Assembly (NCBI GenBank): GCA_041940305.1 | Contig: JBGTSJ010000007.1 | Coordinates: forward strand, 62,001 to 126,000 | From: JBGTSJ01 sp041940305 | GTDB taxonomy: Bacteria > Planctomycetota > Planctomycetia > Planctomycetales > Planctomycetaceae | Reading direction: 5' to 3' | DNA: 64,000 nt | Part shown: positions 17,221-27,500 of the stretch, piece after piece | How the letters are laid out: every line of letters starts with the position of its first letter | Numbering within the stretch: the stretch's first letter is position 1 | Notes under the pieces: model-generated | What the model was told of the DNA's origin: nothing | The model's input: only the letters and a program-made list of their open reading frames with translations | The model's database searches: none | Translations under genes and position numbers: made by a program

Positions 17221-18128
17221 CGCGCCATCGCTGCGTTCAGCTGGTCCATCAGGCGATCGACTTCCGCCCGCGTCTCCGCGTCCAGCGACCATTTATACGG
17301 CCGCCGGCGGTGGTCAGTCGCGAACAGGCCCTGGCGATGCAGCAGGTATTTCTCGATCGCAAGAAATCCGTCAAGGCCGGCCTGCAGCTGCAGTGACACT
17401 AAAGCGCAGATCGGAAGGAACAGCCGGTACGTCTCCGCTTCGTCCCCGCGCTCCAGTGCCTTCCACAACGCGATGATGGCCGGCAGGAACTCCATGCCGG
17501 GCATCGTCCCGGCGATCCCGCGGCGATAGCTGTCCACCAGGGCGATGCCTCCGGAACCCTCGAAGATGCGGGCGCGGCCTCCTGTCGCGTCCCGCAGCCG
17601 GGACAGGTTGGGACCGATCGGATTCGCCTCAGGCTTGAACAGAATCCGCTCCGGCCCGAACCGGTCGAGCAGCCGGACCGAAACATTGAGCGGAATCTCG
17701 CGGCCGACGTACGACGACGCGTCCTGCACGATCAGCGGCAGCCCGACCTGTTCGGCGATCGAGACAAAGTACTCCTCCAGTTCCGCATCCGGCAGCGCGG
17801 TCGTCGTGGGGGGAATCGCCATCACGGCGTCGGCCCCCGCCTCCTGGGCGACGCGCCCGTACTCGACCGCCTGTTTGGTGCTCTCGGCCCCGATCCCCGC
17901 CACGAACACCCCGCGGCCGCGCGACAACTCCGCCAGCCGCTGCGTCAGCCGCACCCGTTCGGCCGCCGTCAGCCGCAACAGTTCCGAGACCATGCCGGTG
18001 CAAATCCCATTCGCCCCTTGCGCGAATGCCCAATCCACTTCCCGTTCCAGGGATGCGGCGTCAATCGAGTCGTCGTCGAGAAACGGAGAGTGGGCGATCG
18101 GAAGAACGCCGGAGATGGCAGACGGCAT
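17217..18128 (-). CDS. Dihydrodipicolinate synthase/N-acetylneuraminate lyase family aldolase
   Basis: A 303-residue TIM-barrel class I aldolase of the DapA superfamily. The Schiff-base lysine is K165 in ILFKPEANP, and the start ISGVLPIAHSPF matches the family (GVxPxxxTPF). The usual YNxPxR segment is replaced by VQDASSYVG, which argues for a substrate other than pyruvate plus aspartate semialdehyde. A GTG at 18188 would overlap the sulfatase stop by 4 bases but adds 20 unlikely residues, so ATG 18128 is preferred. It follows the sulfatase gene on the same strand, and the two may serve sugar-acid catabolism. Confidence 0.85.
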   Translation of the reverse strand: MPSAISGVLPIAHSPFLDDDSIDAASLEREVDWAFAQGANGICTGMVSELLRLTAAERVRLTQRLAELSRGRGVFVAGIGAESTKQAVEYGRVAQEAGADAVMAIPPTTTALPDAELEEYFVSIAEQVGLPLIVQDASSYVGREIPLNVSVRLLDRFGPERILFKPEANPIGPNLSRLRDATGGRARIFEGSGGIALVDSYRRGIAGTMPGMEFLPAIIALWKALERGDEAETYRLFLPICALVSLQLQAGLDGFLAIEKYLLHRQGLFATDHRRRPYKWSLDAETRAEVDRLMDQLNAAMAR

Positions 18129-18184
18129 TGATCTTTGATTCGAGATGGAAGCGGTGAGGCTGTGAGAAAACAATGACGAACAGG

Positions 18185-19654
18185 TCACGGCAAGCGGCGT
18201 TCCCAGTCGGGGTGCTTGGGCCCTCCGCCCAGATACGGGAACTCGTCAAAGAAGTCGCTGTTGTCTCCCATCCGCGGGTCGCCGGTGGCCGTCAGGTGCG
18301 CCGTCAATTGCGCGGTGAGCTCGTCCCTGATCTGGGCATACTGAGGATCGTCGGCGACATTGTGCAGCTGGTCCGGATCATTGCGCAGGTCGTACAGCTC
18401 CTCAGCCGGCCGTTTGGCGAAGCAGAGGTCGTATGACTTGCGGAGCGCTTCGCCCCGCTCGGCATGCTCGATGATAAACGTCTTGGTGGGGCCGTTGTCA
18501 GTGTCGGCGTACCAGTTGCCGGGAACGGTCGCCCGCTCGTAGTGGGGCGTGCCGTTGGGCCAGCGGTCGGGACGGAAGTTGCGGATGTACAGGAACTCGT
18601 GGGTGCGGAGGCCGCGGCAGGGATAGCCTCCCGGATCCGGGGCTTCCTGCGAAGGGACGTGCCGCTCCTTGCCGAACAGCACATGGTCGCGTGCCGGATC
18701 GATCCTGCCGTGCTCATCGCTCGCCAACAGGTTGACGAAGCTGCGGCCGGTCAGGCCATCGGGAATGGCGACGCCGGCCAGTTCCAGCAGCGTGGGGGCA
18801 ATATCCGTCAGGCTCACGAAGTCCTCCACACTGCGGCCCGGCGTCCCGATGGCCGGATAGCGGACCGCCAGCGGCACCCGCGTCCCCAGGTCGTACAGGT
18901 TGCTCTTGCCGCGCGGGAACGGCATCCCATGGTCTCCCGTCATCAGAATGATCGTCGAATCCAGCAGCCCTGCCTCCTCCAGTGCATCCACGGCCTCGCC
19001 GACGAGCGCATCAAACCGCTGCACTTCGAAAAAGTAGTCGGCGATGTCGCTGTGGATGACGGGATCATCGGGGAAGCAGGCAGGGACGTGAATGTCGGCA
19101 AGCTGCATGCCGCTGGCTTCCCCGCTGCCGGGATCGTACGGCCGGTGCGGATCAGCGCTTCCCAGCCAGAAACAGAACGGACGGTTCGCATCACGCTTCT
19201 CAAGGAACTGGCGAAAGCCGGGACAGGGATGCCCGGCCAGCGGACGCCCCGCCGTCTCCAGCTTCCCCGGTCCCCAGTTCTTGCCGGTCACGCCGGTCTC
19301 GTACCCGGCGGCCGCCAACAGTTCCGGATAGGTCGTGAACTTGTCGGGAAAGACGCTGTGCAGATTCGCGGCCCCCTCCAGCCGCCAATGCCACTGCCCG
19401 GTGAGCAGCGCTCCCCGCGACGGTGTGCACGACGGCGATGAGACGTACGCATGCTGAAACAGCACCCCCTCGCGCGCCAGCCGGTCGAACGTCGGCGTCT
19501 GCACCACCGGCTCGCCGTACGCCGACGCGTGCGGGTAGCCCCAGTCATCGGCGATGCAGAACAGAATGTTGGGAGGCGGCGCATCGTCCGCACTTGCGAG
19601 CCCTGCAGCCAGAACGAGCAGGCCGGCAACCCTCGCAGCGAATCGAACATTCAT
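18185..19654 (-). CDS. Exported type I sulfatase
   Basis: A 489-residue formylglycine-dependent sulfatase. The signal peptide ends near LASADD. The metal-binding IADDWG has D36 and D37, the active-site signature is CTPSR with C76 as the residue to be oxidised, and GYETGVTGKNWGPG follows. MTGDHGMPFPRGKSNLYD supplies the second metal-site Asp/His. The C-terminal region with ELYDLRNDPDQLHNVADDP is the standard sulfatase tail. It resembles heparan-N-sulfatase-like family members. Planctomycetes encode many such enzymes for sulfated polysaccharides. The aldolase gene lies directly downstream. Confidence 0.93.
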   Translation of the reverse strand: MNVRFAARVAGLLVLAAGLASADDAPPPNILFCIADDWGYPHASAYGEPVVQTPTFDRLAREGVLFQHAYVSSPSCTPSRGALLTGQWHWRLEGAANLHSVFPDKFTTYPELLAAAGYETGVTGKNWGPGKLETAGRPLAGHPCPGFRQFLEKRDANRPFCFWLGSADPHRPYDPGSGEASGMQLADIHVPACFPDDPVIHSDIADYFFEVQRFDALVGEAVDALEEAGLLDSTIILMTGDHGMPFPRGKSNLYDLGTRVPLAVRYPAIGTPGRSVEDFVSLTDIAPTLLELAGVAIPDGLTGRSFVNLLASDEHGRIDPARDHVLFGKERHVPSQEAPDPGGYPCRGLRTHEFLYIRNFRPDRWPNGTPHYERATVPGNWYADTDNGPTKTFIIEHAERGEALRKSYDLCFAKRPAEELYDLRNDPDQLHNVADDPQYAQIRDELTAQLTAHLTATGDPRMGDNSDFFDEFPYLGGGPKHPDWERRLP

Positions 19655-19853
19655 GATGGCGGATTCCGGAGTCGGGATGGGGGGGAACGACGTTGATTAT
19701 CCGGAGTGCGAAGACGGCTGCAATCGACCTCCCCGTGAACTTCCAACGCGCGTGGCTTTCGACCGCCCGCGCAGCGGCGTACACTCATATCGCGCGGAAC
19801 CGAAGCGCTCTGTTCAAGGAGATTCAAGTTCAGCATAGAAAGGCGATCTTACA

Positions 19854-20333
19854 ATGCACCATGAGCTGCTGAGACTCAGCGGGCTGTTCCTGGTGACGGG
19901 AGCAGCGTTGTCATTCGTCGGATGCGCCGGCTCCGACGGACCTGAACTGGGTGAGGTCTCCGGGTTAGTGACCCTGAATGGCGACCCGCTGCCGAACGCC
20001 ACGGTTCACTTTACCCCGGATGAAGGTCGTCCGTCGCGAGGGGAGACGGACGAAGACGGCCGCTACACGCTGATGTACACCAACGAGAACGAGGGCGCTG
20101 TTCCCGGGCAGCACACAGTCCGGATCAGCACGGCCGTGGCGGCGCTGGAAGGCGAAGGCGGAGAGGGGCGGGAAGCCCAGCCGGAACGTGTACCTCCCCG
20201 CTACAACTCGGCCACCGATCTCGTTCGCGAAGTGAAACCGGGGAGCAATAAGATCGACTTCGAGCTCGAGTCGGACGGCGCGACGTATCAGACAGGCGAG
20301 GAAGGAGGGGGGGCCGAGGTTCCGGACGCCTGA
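19854..20333 (+). CDS. Lipoprotein with carboxypeptidase-regulatory-like beta-sandwich
   Basis: A 159-residue protein with a lipoprotein-type signal peptide (lipobox around FVGC, Cys near residue 23). It has one transthyretin/carboxypeptidase-regulatory-like domain, seen as VSGLVTLNGDPLPNATVHFTP, GETDEDGRYTL and PGQHTVRIS. The C-terminus is acidic and unstructured. Such lipoproteins are commonly encoded next to DUF1559 genes in planctomycetes, as here with the convergent gene ending at 20422. A role at the cell surface is inferred. Confidence 0.85.
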   Translation: MHHELLRLSGLFLVTGAALSFVGCAGSDGPELGEVSGLVTLNGDPLPNATVHFTPDEGRPSRGETDEDGRYTLMYTNENEGAVPGQHTVRISTAVAALEGEGGEGREAQPERVPPRYNSATDLVREVKPGSNKIDFELESDGATYQTGEEGGGAEVPDA

Positions 20334-20364
20334 CTGCGATTCCGTGCAGCCAATCGAACACCGG

Positions 20365-20396
20365 GGAGGCACGCCCGCAGTGTCGGGCGTGCCTCC
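20365..20396. terminator. Bidirectional hairpin between lipoprotein and DUF1559 genes
   Basis: A perfect 13-bp stem GGAGGCACGCCCG/CGGGCGTGCCTCC with a 6-base loop lies between two convergent genes. There is no U-tract. It is probably a shared transcription end. Confidence 0.65.
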
Positions 20397-20421
20397 GTCG
20401 GCGTTTGGAACGACGGCGCGA

Positions 20422-21429
20422 TCAGAATTGGCCGACCGGCAGGTTGTCCTGGATCCCCGCGAGCGCCTCAAACACGCTGTCGATGTCCCACGGGGCGTTG
20501 TTCTCCAGGTCCACGTTCTCGCTGATGAATCGGACGGAGCCGTCTCCCAGCAGAAACTGGGCTCCCCCTTCGTGCAAGCTGCTGAAGGCAGCGCTTCGTT
20601 CCGTGTTGGGACCGGTGAGCACGACGTTGATCGGGTATTTAACGGTCGCCACGATCGACATCAGCCCCTGGTTCCAGGACGCTGAGGCATCTTGGGCAGC
20701 GGGACCGTTGCCGTTGGCGTCCCGCGTGGCCAGGAGCGTTCCGGCCGACATGCGGATGCCGCCGATCTGATGGGCCCGCTCGCCGACCATGATCGTGTTG
20801 CTGCTGCCGTCGGTCAGGTCACGAAACCTCACGCTGCCGTCCCGATAGAACGCCCCGATGGCGCCGCTGGTGCCGTTCTTGGGATTCGTGGCCGGCCTCT
20901 GGCGGACGTTGGTGTTGTTGTTGGTGCCGACGTAATTGGTGAGCGCAAGGCCGGTGTTGGCGTTCGAGGTCGTCTCGATCGCATAGCCGGGGTCGGTGCT
21001 GGGGTTGTGGAAGTTCGGGCCGGTGTCCGATGCGCAGCGGAACACATCGTAGCGCGTCTGCATCTCGGCCCGAAACTGCGTAATCGCCTGCGTGGCGGTG
21101 AGCGGCCCCGGATTCAGACGGTTGAATAGGGGGGCCTGATCGATGTAGGGGAGAATGAAGGCCGTCCAGGCCCAGTGACCGTCGTTGTCGGGGATGGGCG
21201 TCGTCGAACCCCGGAGATCGACGTATCCCGGCGGAAACGTGCGGAACGTGTCGTGATAGTTGTGCAGCGCCAGACCGATCTGCTTGAGATGGTCCTTGCA
21301 TTCGGTGCGGCGGGCCGCTTCGCGCGCCTGCTGGACCGCCGGCAGCAGCAGAGCGATCAGGATGGCGATGATGGCAATCACCACCAGTAGCTCAATGAGC
21401 GTGAAACCTCCTCGGCGAATGGGTTGCAT
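20422..21429 (-). CDS. DUF1559 domain-containing pseudopilin-like protein
   Basis: A 335-residue protein starting with the type IV prepilin motif GGFTLIELLVVIAIIAILIALLLPAVQQAREAARR (Gly-Phe cleavage site followed by Glu at +5). The rest is the DUF1559 beta-rich domain, with TFRTFPPGY, the mid-region FRCASDTGPNF and a C-terminal HEGGAQFLLGDGSVRF motif. Processing by a prepilin peptidase and display on a pilus-like or secretion structure is inferred. Start ATG at 21429 is backed by a GGAGGT Shine-Dalgarno 7 bases upstream; 36 further upstream codons are not protein-like. Confidence 0.93.
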   Translation of the reverse strand: MQPIRRGGFTLIELLVVIAIIAILIALLLPAVQQAREAARRTECKDHLKQIGLALHNYHDTFRTFPPGYVDLRGSTTPIPDNDGHWAWTAFILPYIDQAPLFNRLNPGPLTATQAITQFRAEMQTRYDVFRCASDTGPNFHNPSTDPGYAIETTSNANTGLALTNYVGTNNNTNVRQRPATNPKNGTSGAIGAFYRDGSVRFRDLTDGSSNTIMVGERAHQIGGIRMSAGTLLATRDANGNGPAAQDASASWNQGLMSIVATVKYPINVVLTGPNTERSAAFSSLHEGGAQFLLGDGSVRFISENVDLENNAPWDIDSVFEALAGIQDNLPVGQF

Positions 21430-21813
21430 CGAGGTACCTCCGATCTGAAGCAAGTGACGGAGAAAGAACAGTGCACGATCCTGAAGCGGACCGCGACTGG
21501 AAGACGCGCTGCGAACAGCCTGGCTCAGTGTGAGCAAGCGTGGGCATGTGCGAGATGTGCAAGGAGGTGATGCGAACCACTGTAGCCCGCCGTCCTGGCG
21601 GTCACAACCGCTGGACGCGGAGTTTCAGCAATCGGGCGCGGATCCGTGAAGCGGCCGGGGCGCGGCTAATCGGGTTCAATCGCAGTAACTGTTCCGGTGC
21701 GATGCGTCAGACCTGCAATTCGGTTGCCGGTCATCGCGGTTGCGACCTACGCTGTGTCGCAGCCGCACTCAAGACAGAGTCACGGCGACGCACATCAAAC
21801 CCAGGTCAAGGGC
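21430..21813. other. Non-coding divergent spacer
   Basis: The 384 bases between the DUF1559 start and the lipoprotein propeller start contain only the GGAGGT ribosome-binding site at the DUF1559 end. I see no hairpin, clear promoter or small gene in it. Confidence 0.5.
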
Positions 21814-23145
21814 ATGCGAACAGTTCTCGTCAGAGCCGTCTGTGTTACGGTCATCACCTGCGGGTGCACCAAAGTGACGCCCGTTGATGAGGTTGTGGCT
21901 CCTGCCGGGTCCGCCGGACCCGAATTGCCTGCACCGGTGGCGGCCGATGGCGACTGGCCGTGGTGGAGGGGACCGAACTTCAACGGCGTGGCCGCTGACC
22001 AGACGGCACCGGTCTCGTGGAGCGAGACTGAGAACGTGCTCTGGAAATCGCCGGCGCCGGGACGCGGACATTCGTCGCCGACGGTCGTCGGCGATCGAAT
22101 CTACCTGGCGACGGCCGACGAGCAACAGCAGACGCAGTCCGTTCTGGCGTTCGATCGCAACAGCGGCGATCAGCTGTGGGAGCGGCAGGTCAGCCAGGGA
22201 GGTTTCCCCTCGGCGATGCATCACAACAGCACGCACGCCAACGGGACGGTTGCCTGCGACGGCGAGCGATTGTTCATCGCTTTCCTGCATCACGATGCCG
22301 TCTGGGGATATGCGCTGAGCCTTGACGGAGAACCTCTCTGGGAGCTGCAGCTGGGCACATTCAATTCCAAGTTCGGTTATGCCCCCTCTCCGATACTGCA
22401 TGGATCGCACGTCATCTTCGCCGGCGACAATCAGGGTGGAGGCTGGATCGCGGCCGTCCATCGCGAAAGCGGCGACATGGTCTGGCGCAAGCCGCGGCCG
22501 GCGGTCTCAACCTATTCGTCCCCTGTCGTGGCGAACGTGGGAGGCCGGAACCAGTTGCTGATCAGCGGCTGCCACGAGGTTTCGAGCTTCGATCCGGCCA
22601 CCGGAGATGAACTGTGGAGTTGTCCCGGCACGACCGAGGCGACATGCGGCACGATGGTATGGGACGGCGATCTCGTATTCGCCAGCGGCGGATATCCGGG
22701 CAGTCAGACGATCTGCGTCGATGCGTCGACCGGCCAGGAGGTCTGGAGCAACGGCCAGAAGTGCTACGAACAATCGCTGCTCTCGCATGACGGGCATGTC
22801 TACGCCGTCACGAACCAGGGCGCCTACTGCTGGGAGGCTTCCACAGGAGCGGAAAAGTGGCGCGGCCGCCTGGAAGGGAAATTCAGCGCCTCGCCGGTGC
22901 TGGCCGGCGGGCACATTTACGCCAGCAACGAGGGCGGCACGTGCTATGTGATCAAGGCCGACCCGTCCGGTTTCGAGCAGGTCGCACAGAATCAGCTGGG
23001 ACAGGAATCCTTCGCAACTCCGACCATTTGCGGCGGACGCATCTATCTGCGCGTCGCCGAGCACGCCGGCGGACGCCAGGAGTTCCTGTACTGCATCGGC
23101 GCACTGGTCGAATCGGCTGCGGTGGGCTCCGGAGAACGCAGATGA
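21814..23145 (+). CDS. PQQ-type beta-propeller lipoprotein
   Basis: A 443-residue protein with a lipoprotein-like signal (VRAVCVTVITCGC, Cys at residue 17 or 19) followed by the WPWWRGPNFNG start motif. Blades follow the pattern AFDRNSGDQLWE, AVHRESGDMVWRK, SFDPATGDELWS, CVDASTGQEVWS, with glycine-aromatic turns, and a C-terminal LYCIGAL. ATG 21814 is chosen because the signal peptide starts there. The last residues (GERR) and the stop codon are encoded by the left arm of the inverted repeat at 23131. A BamB-like or redox-scaffold role in the envelope is possible; no catalytic residues are identified. Confidence 0.87.
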   Translation: MRTVLVRAVCVTVITCGCTKVTPVDEVVAPAGSAGPELPAPVAADGDWPWWRGPNFNGVAADQTAPVSWSETENVLWKSPAPGRGHSSPTVVGDRIYLATADEQQQTQSVLAFDRNSGDQLWERQVSQGGFPSAMHHNSTHANGTVACDGERLFIAFLHHDAVWGYALSLDGEPLWELQLGTFNSKFGYAPSPILHGSHVIFAGDNQGGGWIAAVHRESGDMVWRKPRPAVSTYSSPVVANVGGRNQLLISGCHEVSSFDPATGDELWSCPGTTEATCGTMVWDGDLVFASGGYPGSQTICVDASTGQEVWSNGQKCYEQSLLSHDGHVYAVTNQGAYCWEASTGAEKWRGRLEGKFSASPVLAGGHIYASNEGGTCYVIKADPSGFEQVAQNQLGQESFATPTICGGRIYLRVAEHAGGRQEFLYCIGALVESAAVGSGERR

Positions 23146-23303
23146 ACGCAGATTGAGTGGATTGACGCACAAAACTCGCGATCCGGCCGCAACGGATGGA
23201 GATCACAATGAGGCCGCCATGTCGTCGGTCGCCGTCCAATCACAGCAACGTCAGTTGACCTCATCTGCGCAGATCCCTTGAATCCGCGACTCATCTGCGT
23301 TCC
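23131..23303. repeat. Inverted-repeat element (GAACGCAGATGA family) overlapping a gene end
   Basis: The left arm from 23131 (GGAGAACGCAGATGAACGC) and the right arm ending at 23303 are imperfect reverse complements with shared GAACGCAGATGA, CGC..ATT and GGAT blocks. The stop codon of the propeller gene (23143-23145) is inside the left arm. The element spans the gap to the convergent tadC-like gene. It shares its core with the element at 14246-14367. Confidence 0.62.
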
Positions 23304-23315
23304 TTTTACGAGTGG

Positions 23316-24230
23316 CTATCCCAGGAATTCTCCCGTCATAAAGCTGAGGATAAACGGGCCGAGAATGACGATCACGGTCGCCGCCATGATGAGCACGGCC
23401 GGCGCAAGCATTTTCACCGCGGCTTCGCCGGCGATGGTCTCGGCACGCTGCGTGCGCTTGATCCGCATGAAGTCGGCCTGCGTGCGGAAGAGCACGGCCA
23501 GCGGCGTGCCCAGTTGCTCTCCCTGAATGATGGCCCCCACAATGCTGGTGATCTCATCGTCGGACAGGCGGTGACGGAGAGACTCCAGCGCGGCGAGCCG
23601 GCTCTTTCCCATATTCATCTCGGCCAACACCCGTCCGAACTCGACGCCAACCGGATGATCGCGGAACTCGTGACACGCCTCGCGCAGCGCGTTGAGGAAC
23701 GTGGCGCCCGCTTCCATCAGCAGCGTGAGCAGGTCGAGCAGATACGGCAATCGCAGCTTAATGCGGAACAATCGGTACTCGGCCTGCCGGGCCAGTCGTC
23801 GCCGCATCAGCCAAGTGGTGAGAATCGTGAGCACCGCTCCCAACACGACCCCCGGCGGCCCCATCATCCGGATGCAGCCATAGAAGATGAACACCGACCA
23901 GATCAGCGTCTGCATCTCGATCTTGGCCAGCCACTCTTCGGCCGTCCAGTAGCGCGGATGTCCGGCTGCGAGAATCTGGCGGTTGATCTCCGGCAGTTGA
24001 TCCCGAAACGCCCGCCGGTTGAGGGCCGCAAGCGTCCGCATCACCGGGTGCAACGCGCGGTACAGAAAGCTGATCTTCCGCAACTCATTGATCCGGCTGA
24101 CGTCGTACCGCCACTCGTCATCCTGAGCGAGGTCATCCGTGGCGAGTGCGCGCGCCACGATCCACACCACCACAAACATCGCGGCTCCCAGGAGCAGGCT
24201 GGCGACGAGTGGAATTGCAATTGCAGACAT
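23316..24230 (-). CDS. Type II secretion F / TadC-like membrane protein
   Basis: A 304-residue T2SF-domain protein. The order is an N-terminal helix (residues 5-27), a cytoplasmic segment, two central helices (near 108-140), a conserved cytoplasmic region with LPYLLDLLTLLMEAGATFLNALREA and GEQLGTPLAVLFRTQADFMRIKRTQRAE, and a C-terminal helix AVLIMAATVIVILGPFIL. This is the TadC pattern of tight-adherence pili. In most genomes tadB lies next to tadC, but no tadB, tadA or pilin gene is seen here within 2 kb. It is divergent from the kinase gene. Confidence 0.88.
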   Translation of the reverse strand: MSAIAIPLVASLLLGAAMFVVVWIVARALATDDLAQDDEWRYDVSRINELRKISFLYRALHPVMRTLAALNRRAFRDQLPEINRQILAAGHPRYWTAEEWLAKIEMQTLIWSVFIFYGCIRMMGPPGVVLGAVLTILTTWLMRRRLARQAEYRLFRIKLRLPYLLDLLTLLMEAGATFLNALREACHEFRDHPVGVEFGRVLAEMNMGKSRLAALESLRHRLSDDEITSIVGAIIQGEQLGTPLAVLFRTQADFMRIKRTQRAETIAGEAAVKMLAPAVLIMAATVIVILGPFILSFMTGEFLG

Positions 24231-24532
24231 CGTCTCTCGTCGAGATCAGTACGAATCGGATGCGCCACTGCCATCGCACCGGCAGCAAGACCGGATCGTG
24301 ACATCCGCGCGACACGTTGTCGAGAGACGGTTCACTCAGTCACACCCTGGCTCAGACTCCAGCGTTCGCTGGATGCACTCGAAAAAAACGGATCAACAAG
24401 CACGCATGCATGTCGATTCGCTAAACCGTCATCTTCAATCCGGCCTCTGACCGGGTACAATCGGATTCGCCGAATGCGCGCGTTCACAACTGCGCGCATC
24501 CTCACCTCTGTTTCAGATAGCGTGCTGATCGA
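24231..24532. other. Non-coding divergent spacer
   Basis: The 302 bases between the divergent tadC-like and kinase genes contain no convincing ORF, hairpin or promoter hexamer pair. A short A-rich stretch (CGAAAAAAACGG) near 24380 is the only compositional feature. Confidence 0.45.
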
Positions 24533-27500
24533 ATGCCATCGTTCGGGCCGGATGCCGAAGACGAGAACTGCGAGTCCGGTGATCGGGAGTCAGGGTCGGC
24601 CGATCCGCAGGGAGATGATACGGTCGAACTCATTTCGCCCGTCGCGACCGGTGGCCGGCAGTCACCAAATCCGGACCTTGAAGGGCTCGTCGATCCGCAG
24701 GGTCCGCTGCGCCGTTTCCGGATCCAGCGCGAACTGGGCCGGGGCGGCTGCGGAGTCGTCTATCTGGCGTACGACCGCGTGGTGAAACGGCATGTTGCGC
24801 TCAAGATTCCGCAGATCAACACGGCGCTGTCATCCGCGCAGCGTCAGCGCTTTTTGCGGGAGGCACACCTGGGAGGCAAGTTCGACCATCCCAATATTGT
24901 GCCCGTCTACGAGGCTGGCGCGATCGCCGGCACTTACTACCTCGCGACGTCATACTGCAGCGGGCCGACACTGAGGGCGTGGCTGCGAGAACGCAGCCGT
25001 GGCATTCCCGTCCGGCTGGCGGCCGAACTGTGCCGCGTCATCGCCGAAGCCATCGAGCACGCTCACTCGCTGGGGGTGCTCCATCGCGACGTCAAGCCGA
25101 GCAATATCCTGCTCGACCCTCCCGCCGATCCGATCAGGCTCCCGGAGATCTTCCGGCAGCACAGCTTCGAGTATGTGCCCAAGATTTCCGACTTCGGCCT
25201 CGCATGCCTGATGTCGGACGATAATCGACTCACGGGGCAGGGAGTTCCGCTTGGCACGGCCGCCTATATGCCGCCGGAGTGTATCGCTGGTCAATCCGGA
25301 CAACCGAGTGCAGCGACCGATGTCTACGGCCTGGGAGCGCTGTTGTATGAGATGCTGACAGGACGGCCTCCCTATGATGGTCCCAATGTCGTCGAGACGC
25401 TGCAGGCGGTTAAAGCCGGCAACCTTGAACCACCGCGCCGCCTGCGACGGGAGATTCCAGCGGACCTGGAAGCCGTCTGCCTTCAGTCTCTGAACGCAGA
25501 ACCGGCTGCGCGCTATGCGACCGCTCAGGCTCTTGCTGACGACCTGCAGCGGTTCCTCAACGGAGAGCCCACACTGGCGCGTCCGACGTCCGTCATGGAG
25601 CGAGGTTTGCGCTGGACGCGGCGCAACCGCGTTGCCATGGCGCTGTTCGCCGCCGTCCTGTGTGCGGTGGGCGCGGTCTGTGTCGGTTTGTACCTCCACT
25701 CCGAGCAATTGGCCGGAATGACAACCGCCCTGCAACATTCGCACGCCGAAACGGAACAGGCACTCAGCGACCTGCAGGAACAGACCCGCAAGCTGCGACA
25801 GCAGGCGTACGTTCAGAACGTGCGTCTCGCTCACGAAGCGCGGCAGATTCTGGATGTGCGCGAGTTTGACCGGCGGCTGGCCGACGCCGCACCCGTCTCG
25901 AATCTGCCCGATCCGCGCGGCATCGAGTGGTTCTACCTGCGGCGTCTTGCCCGGGTTCCCCACCGCGAATGGGCACGGGACGATGGAGCGCTGTATTACG
26001 TCCGGTTTTCCCCGGACGGCCGGTTCGCCGCAACAACCGGCGCCAGCGGTCGGGTGATCGTCGTCGATGCGTCAACGGGGGCCGAACTGTCCGCGTTCGA
26101 TCACAACCCGAATCCTGAGTCGGACGCGGAGCGGGAAGCCAACGGGCTCAGCTTCTCTCCCGACTCCGAACGCCTCGCTACCGGCGGCGACGACGGAGTC
26201 GTGCGTATCTGGGATTGGCGGAAGCGGGTCCAACTCAAGGAGTTCGCGTTACTCAGCGGGAAGGTGTTTCAGGCCGCGTTTCATCCTCGGAGACCTCTAC
26301 TGGCCGTCTGCGGCGAGGCGCACGAAGCGGTGATCCTTGAGGCTGAGAGCGCACAGACGGCCGTTCGGCTGGTCGGCCATTCGCTGGCCATTGAGGCACT
26401 GGAGTTTTCTCCCGATGGCGGCCTGCTGGCGACAGCCAGCAGCGATGGGACGGCGCGCGTCTGGAGCGTCAGCACCGGCGCCGAGGTTCTGAAGATCGAC
26501 CCGGATCGCGGCCGGCTGTCGTCCGTTGCCTTCGCCCCCGACGTAGAGCGGCTGGCGATCGGCACGATCGACGGGAGCCTGATCATCTGGAACATGAAGT
26601 CGAACGAGGCCGAATTTGAAGGACGGCACCTGGACGGCGTCCTGGGCGTTGCGTTCTCCGCGGACGGCAGGCAGCTGGCGGCTTGCGACCGGGGCGGCAT
26701 GCTGCGGCTCTGGGCCCCGGACAACGCCGAACAACCGCTGGTCCAGTTCTGGACTGCCCATTCCGGCAGGGCTTACTCCGTCGCCTTCACACCCGACTCC
26801 TCGCAGATCGTCTCGGTCGGCGAAGACGGCCGTTTCCAGGCCTGGTCGCCACAGAGTCCGGCGATGCGACGGCTGCTGGAGAGCGTGCCGGATTGTCCCC
26901 CTGCCGTTGACTTCACACTCATCGCAGCGACCGGGACGCTTGTGACGTCCCATCCCGACGCGGTCCGATTGTGGAACATGGGGACCGGCGAACTGCTGAA
27001 CCAGTTGACGACTCCCGAAAGCGGCTGGCACGCCGTGTCGGTCTCAGCGGACGGGCAACTGCTGGCCGCCCATCACGGCGGGCAGGGAGTGCAACTGTGG
27101 TCGCTCCCGTCGCTGCAGCCGGCCGCGGAGTTCAAAACAACCGACAGTCGCTCGATTTCGCTGATTCGCCTGAACGTCGATGGAGGGATTCTGGCCGTCT
27201 TGGATCGGGCGGCAGACACCGAACTCCGCCTGTTTCAGACACGGAGTGGCGAAGAATTGCCCTGGACTGCCGCCAATTGCGATGCGTTCGCCTGGCTCCC
27301 GGAAGGCTCGGTGCTGATCGACGGTCATGACGACACGATTTTCAGCTGGGACACGCGGCGGGGCGATCAACAGACCCGGTGGCCCGGACACAGCAGCACG
27401 ATCAACGCGATTGCCGTCAGTCCGTCGGGGCAGCGAATCGCCTCCGCGAGTTCGGACCGGACGGTGCGCGTGTGGGATCGAGATACGGGAGACTGCCGCG

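Noticed and set aside
21670..21690. GGGTTCAATC resembling a tRNA T-loop
   Set aside because: No acceptor or anticodon stem could be folded around it; no tRNA gene is supported.
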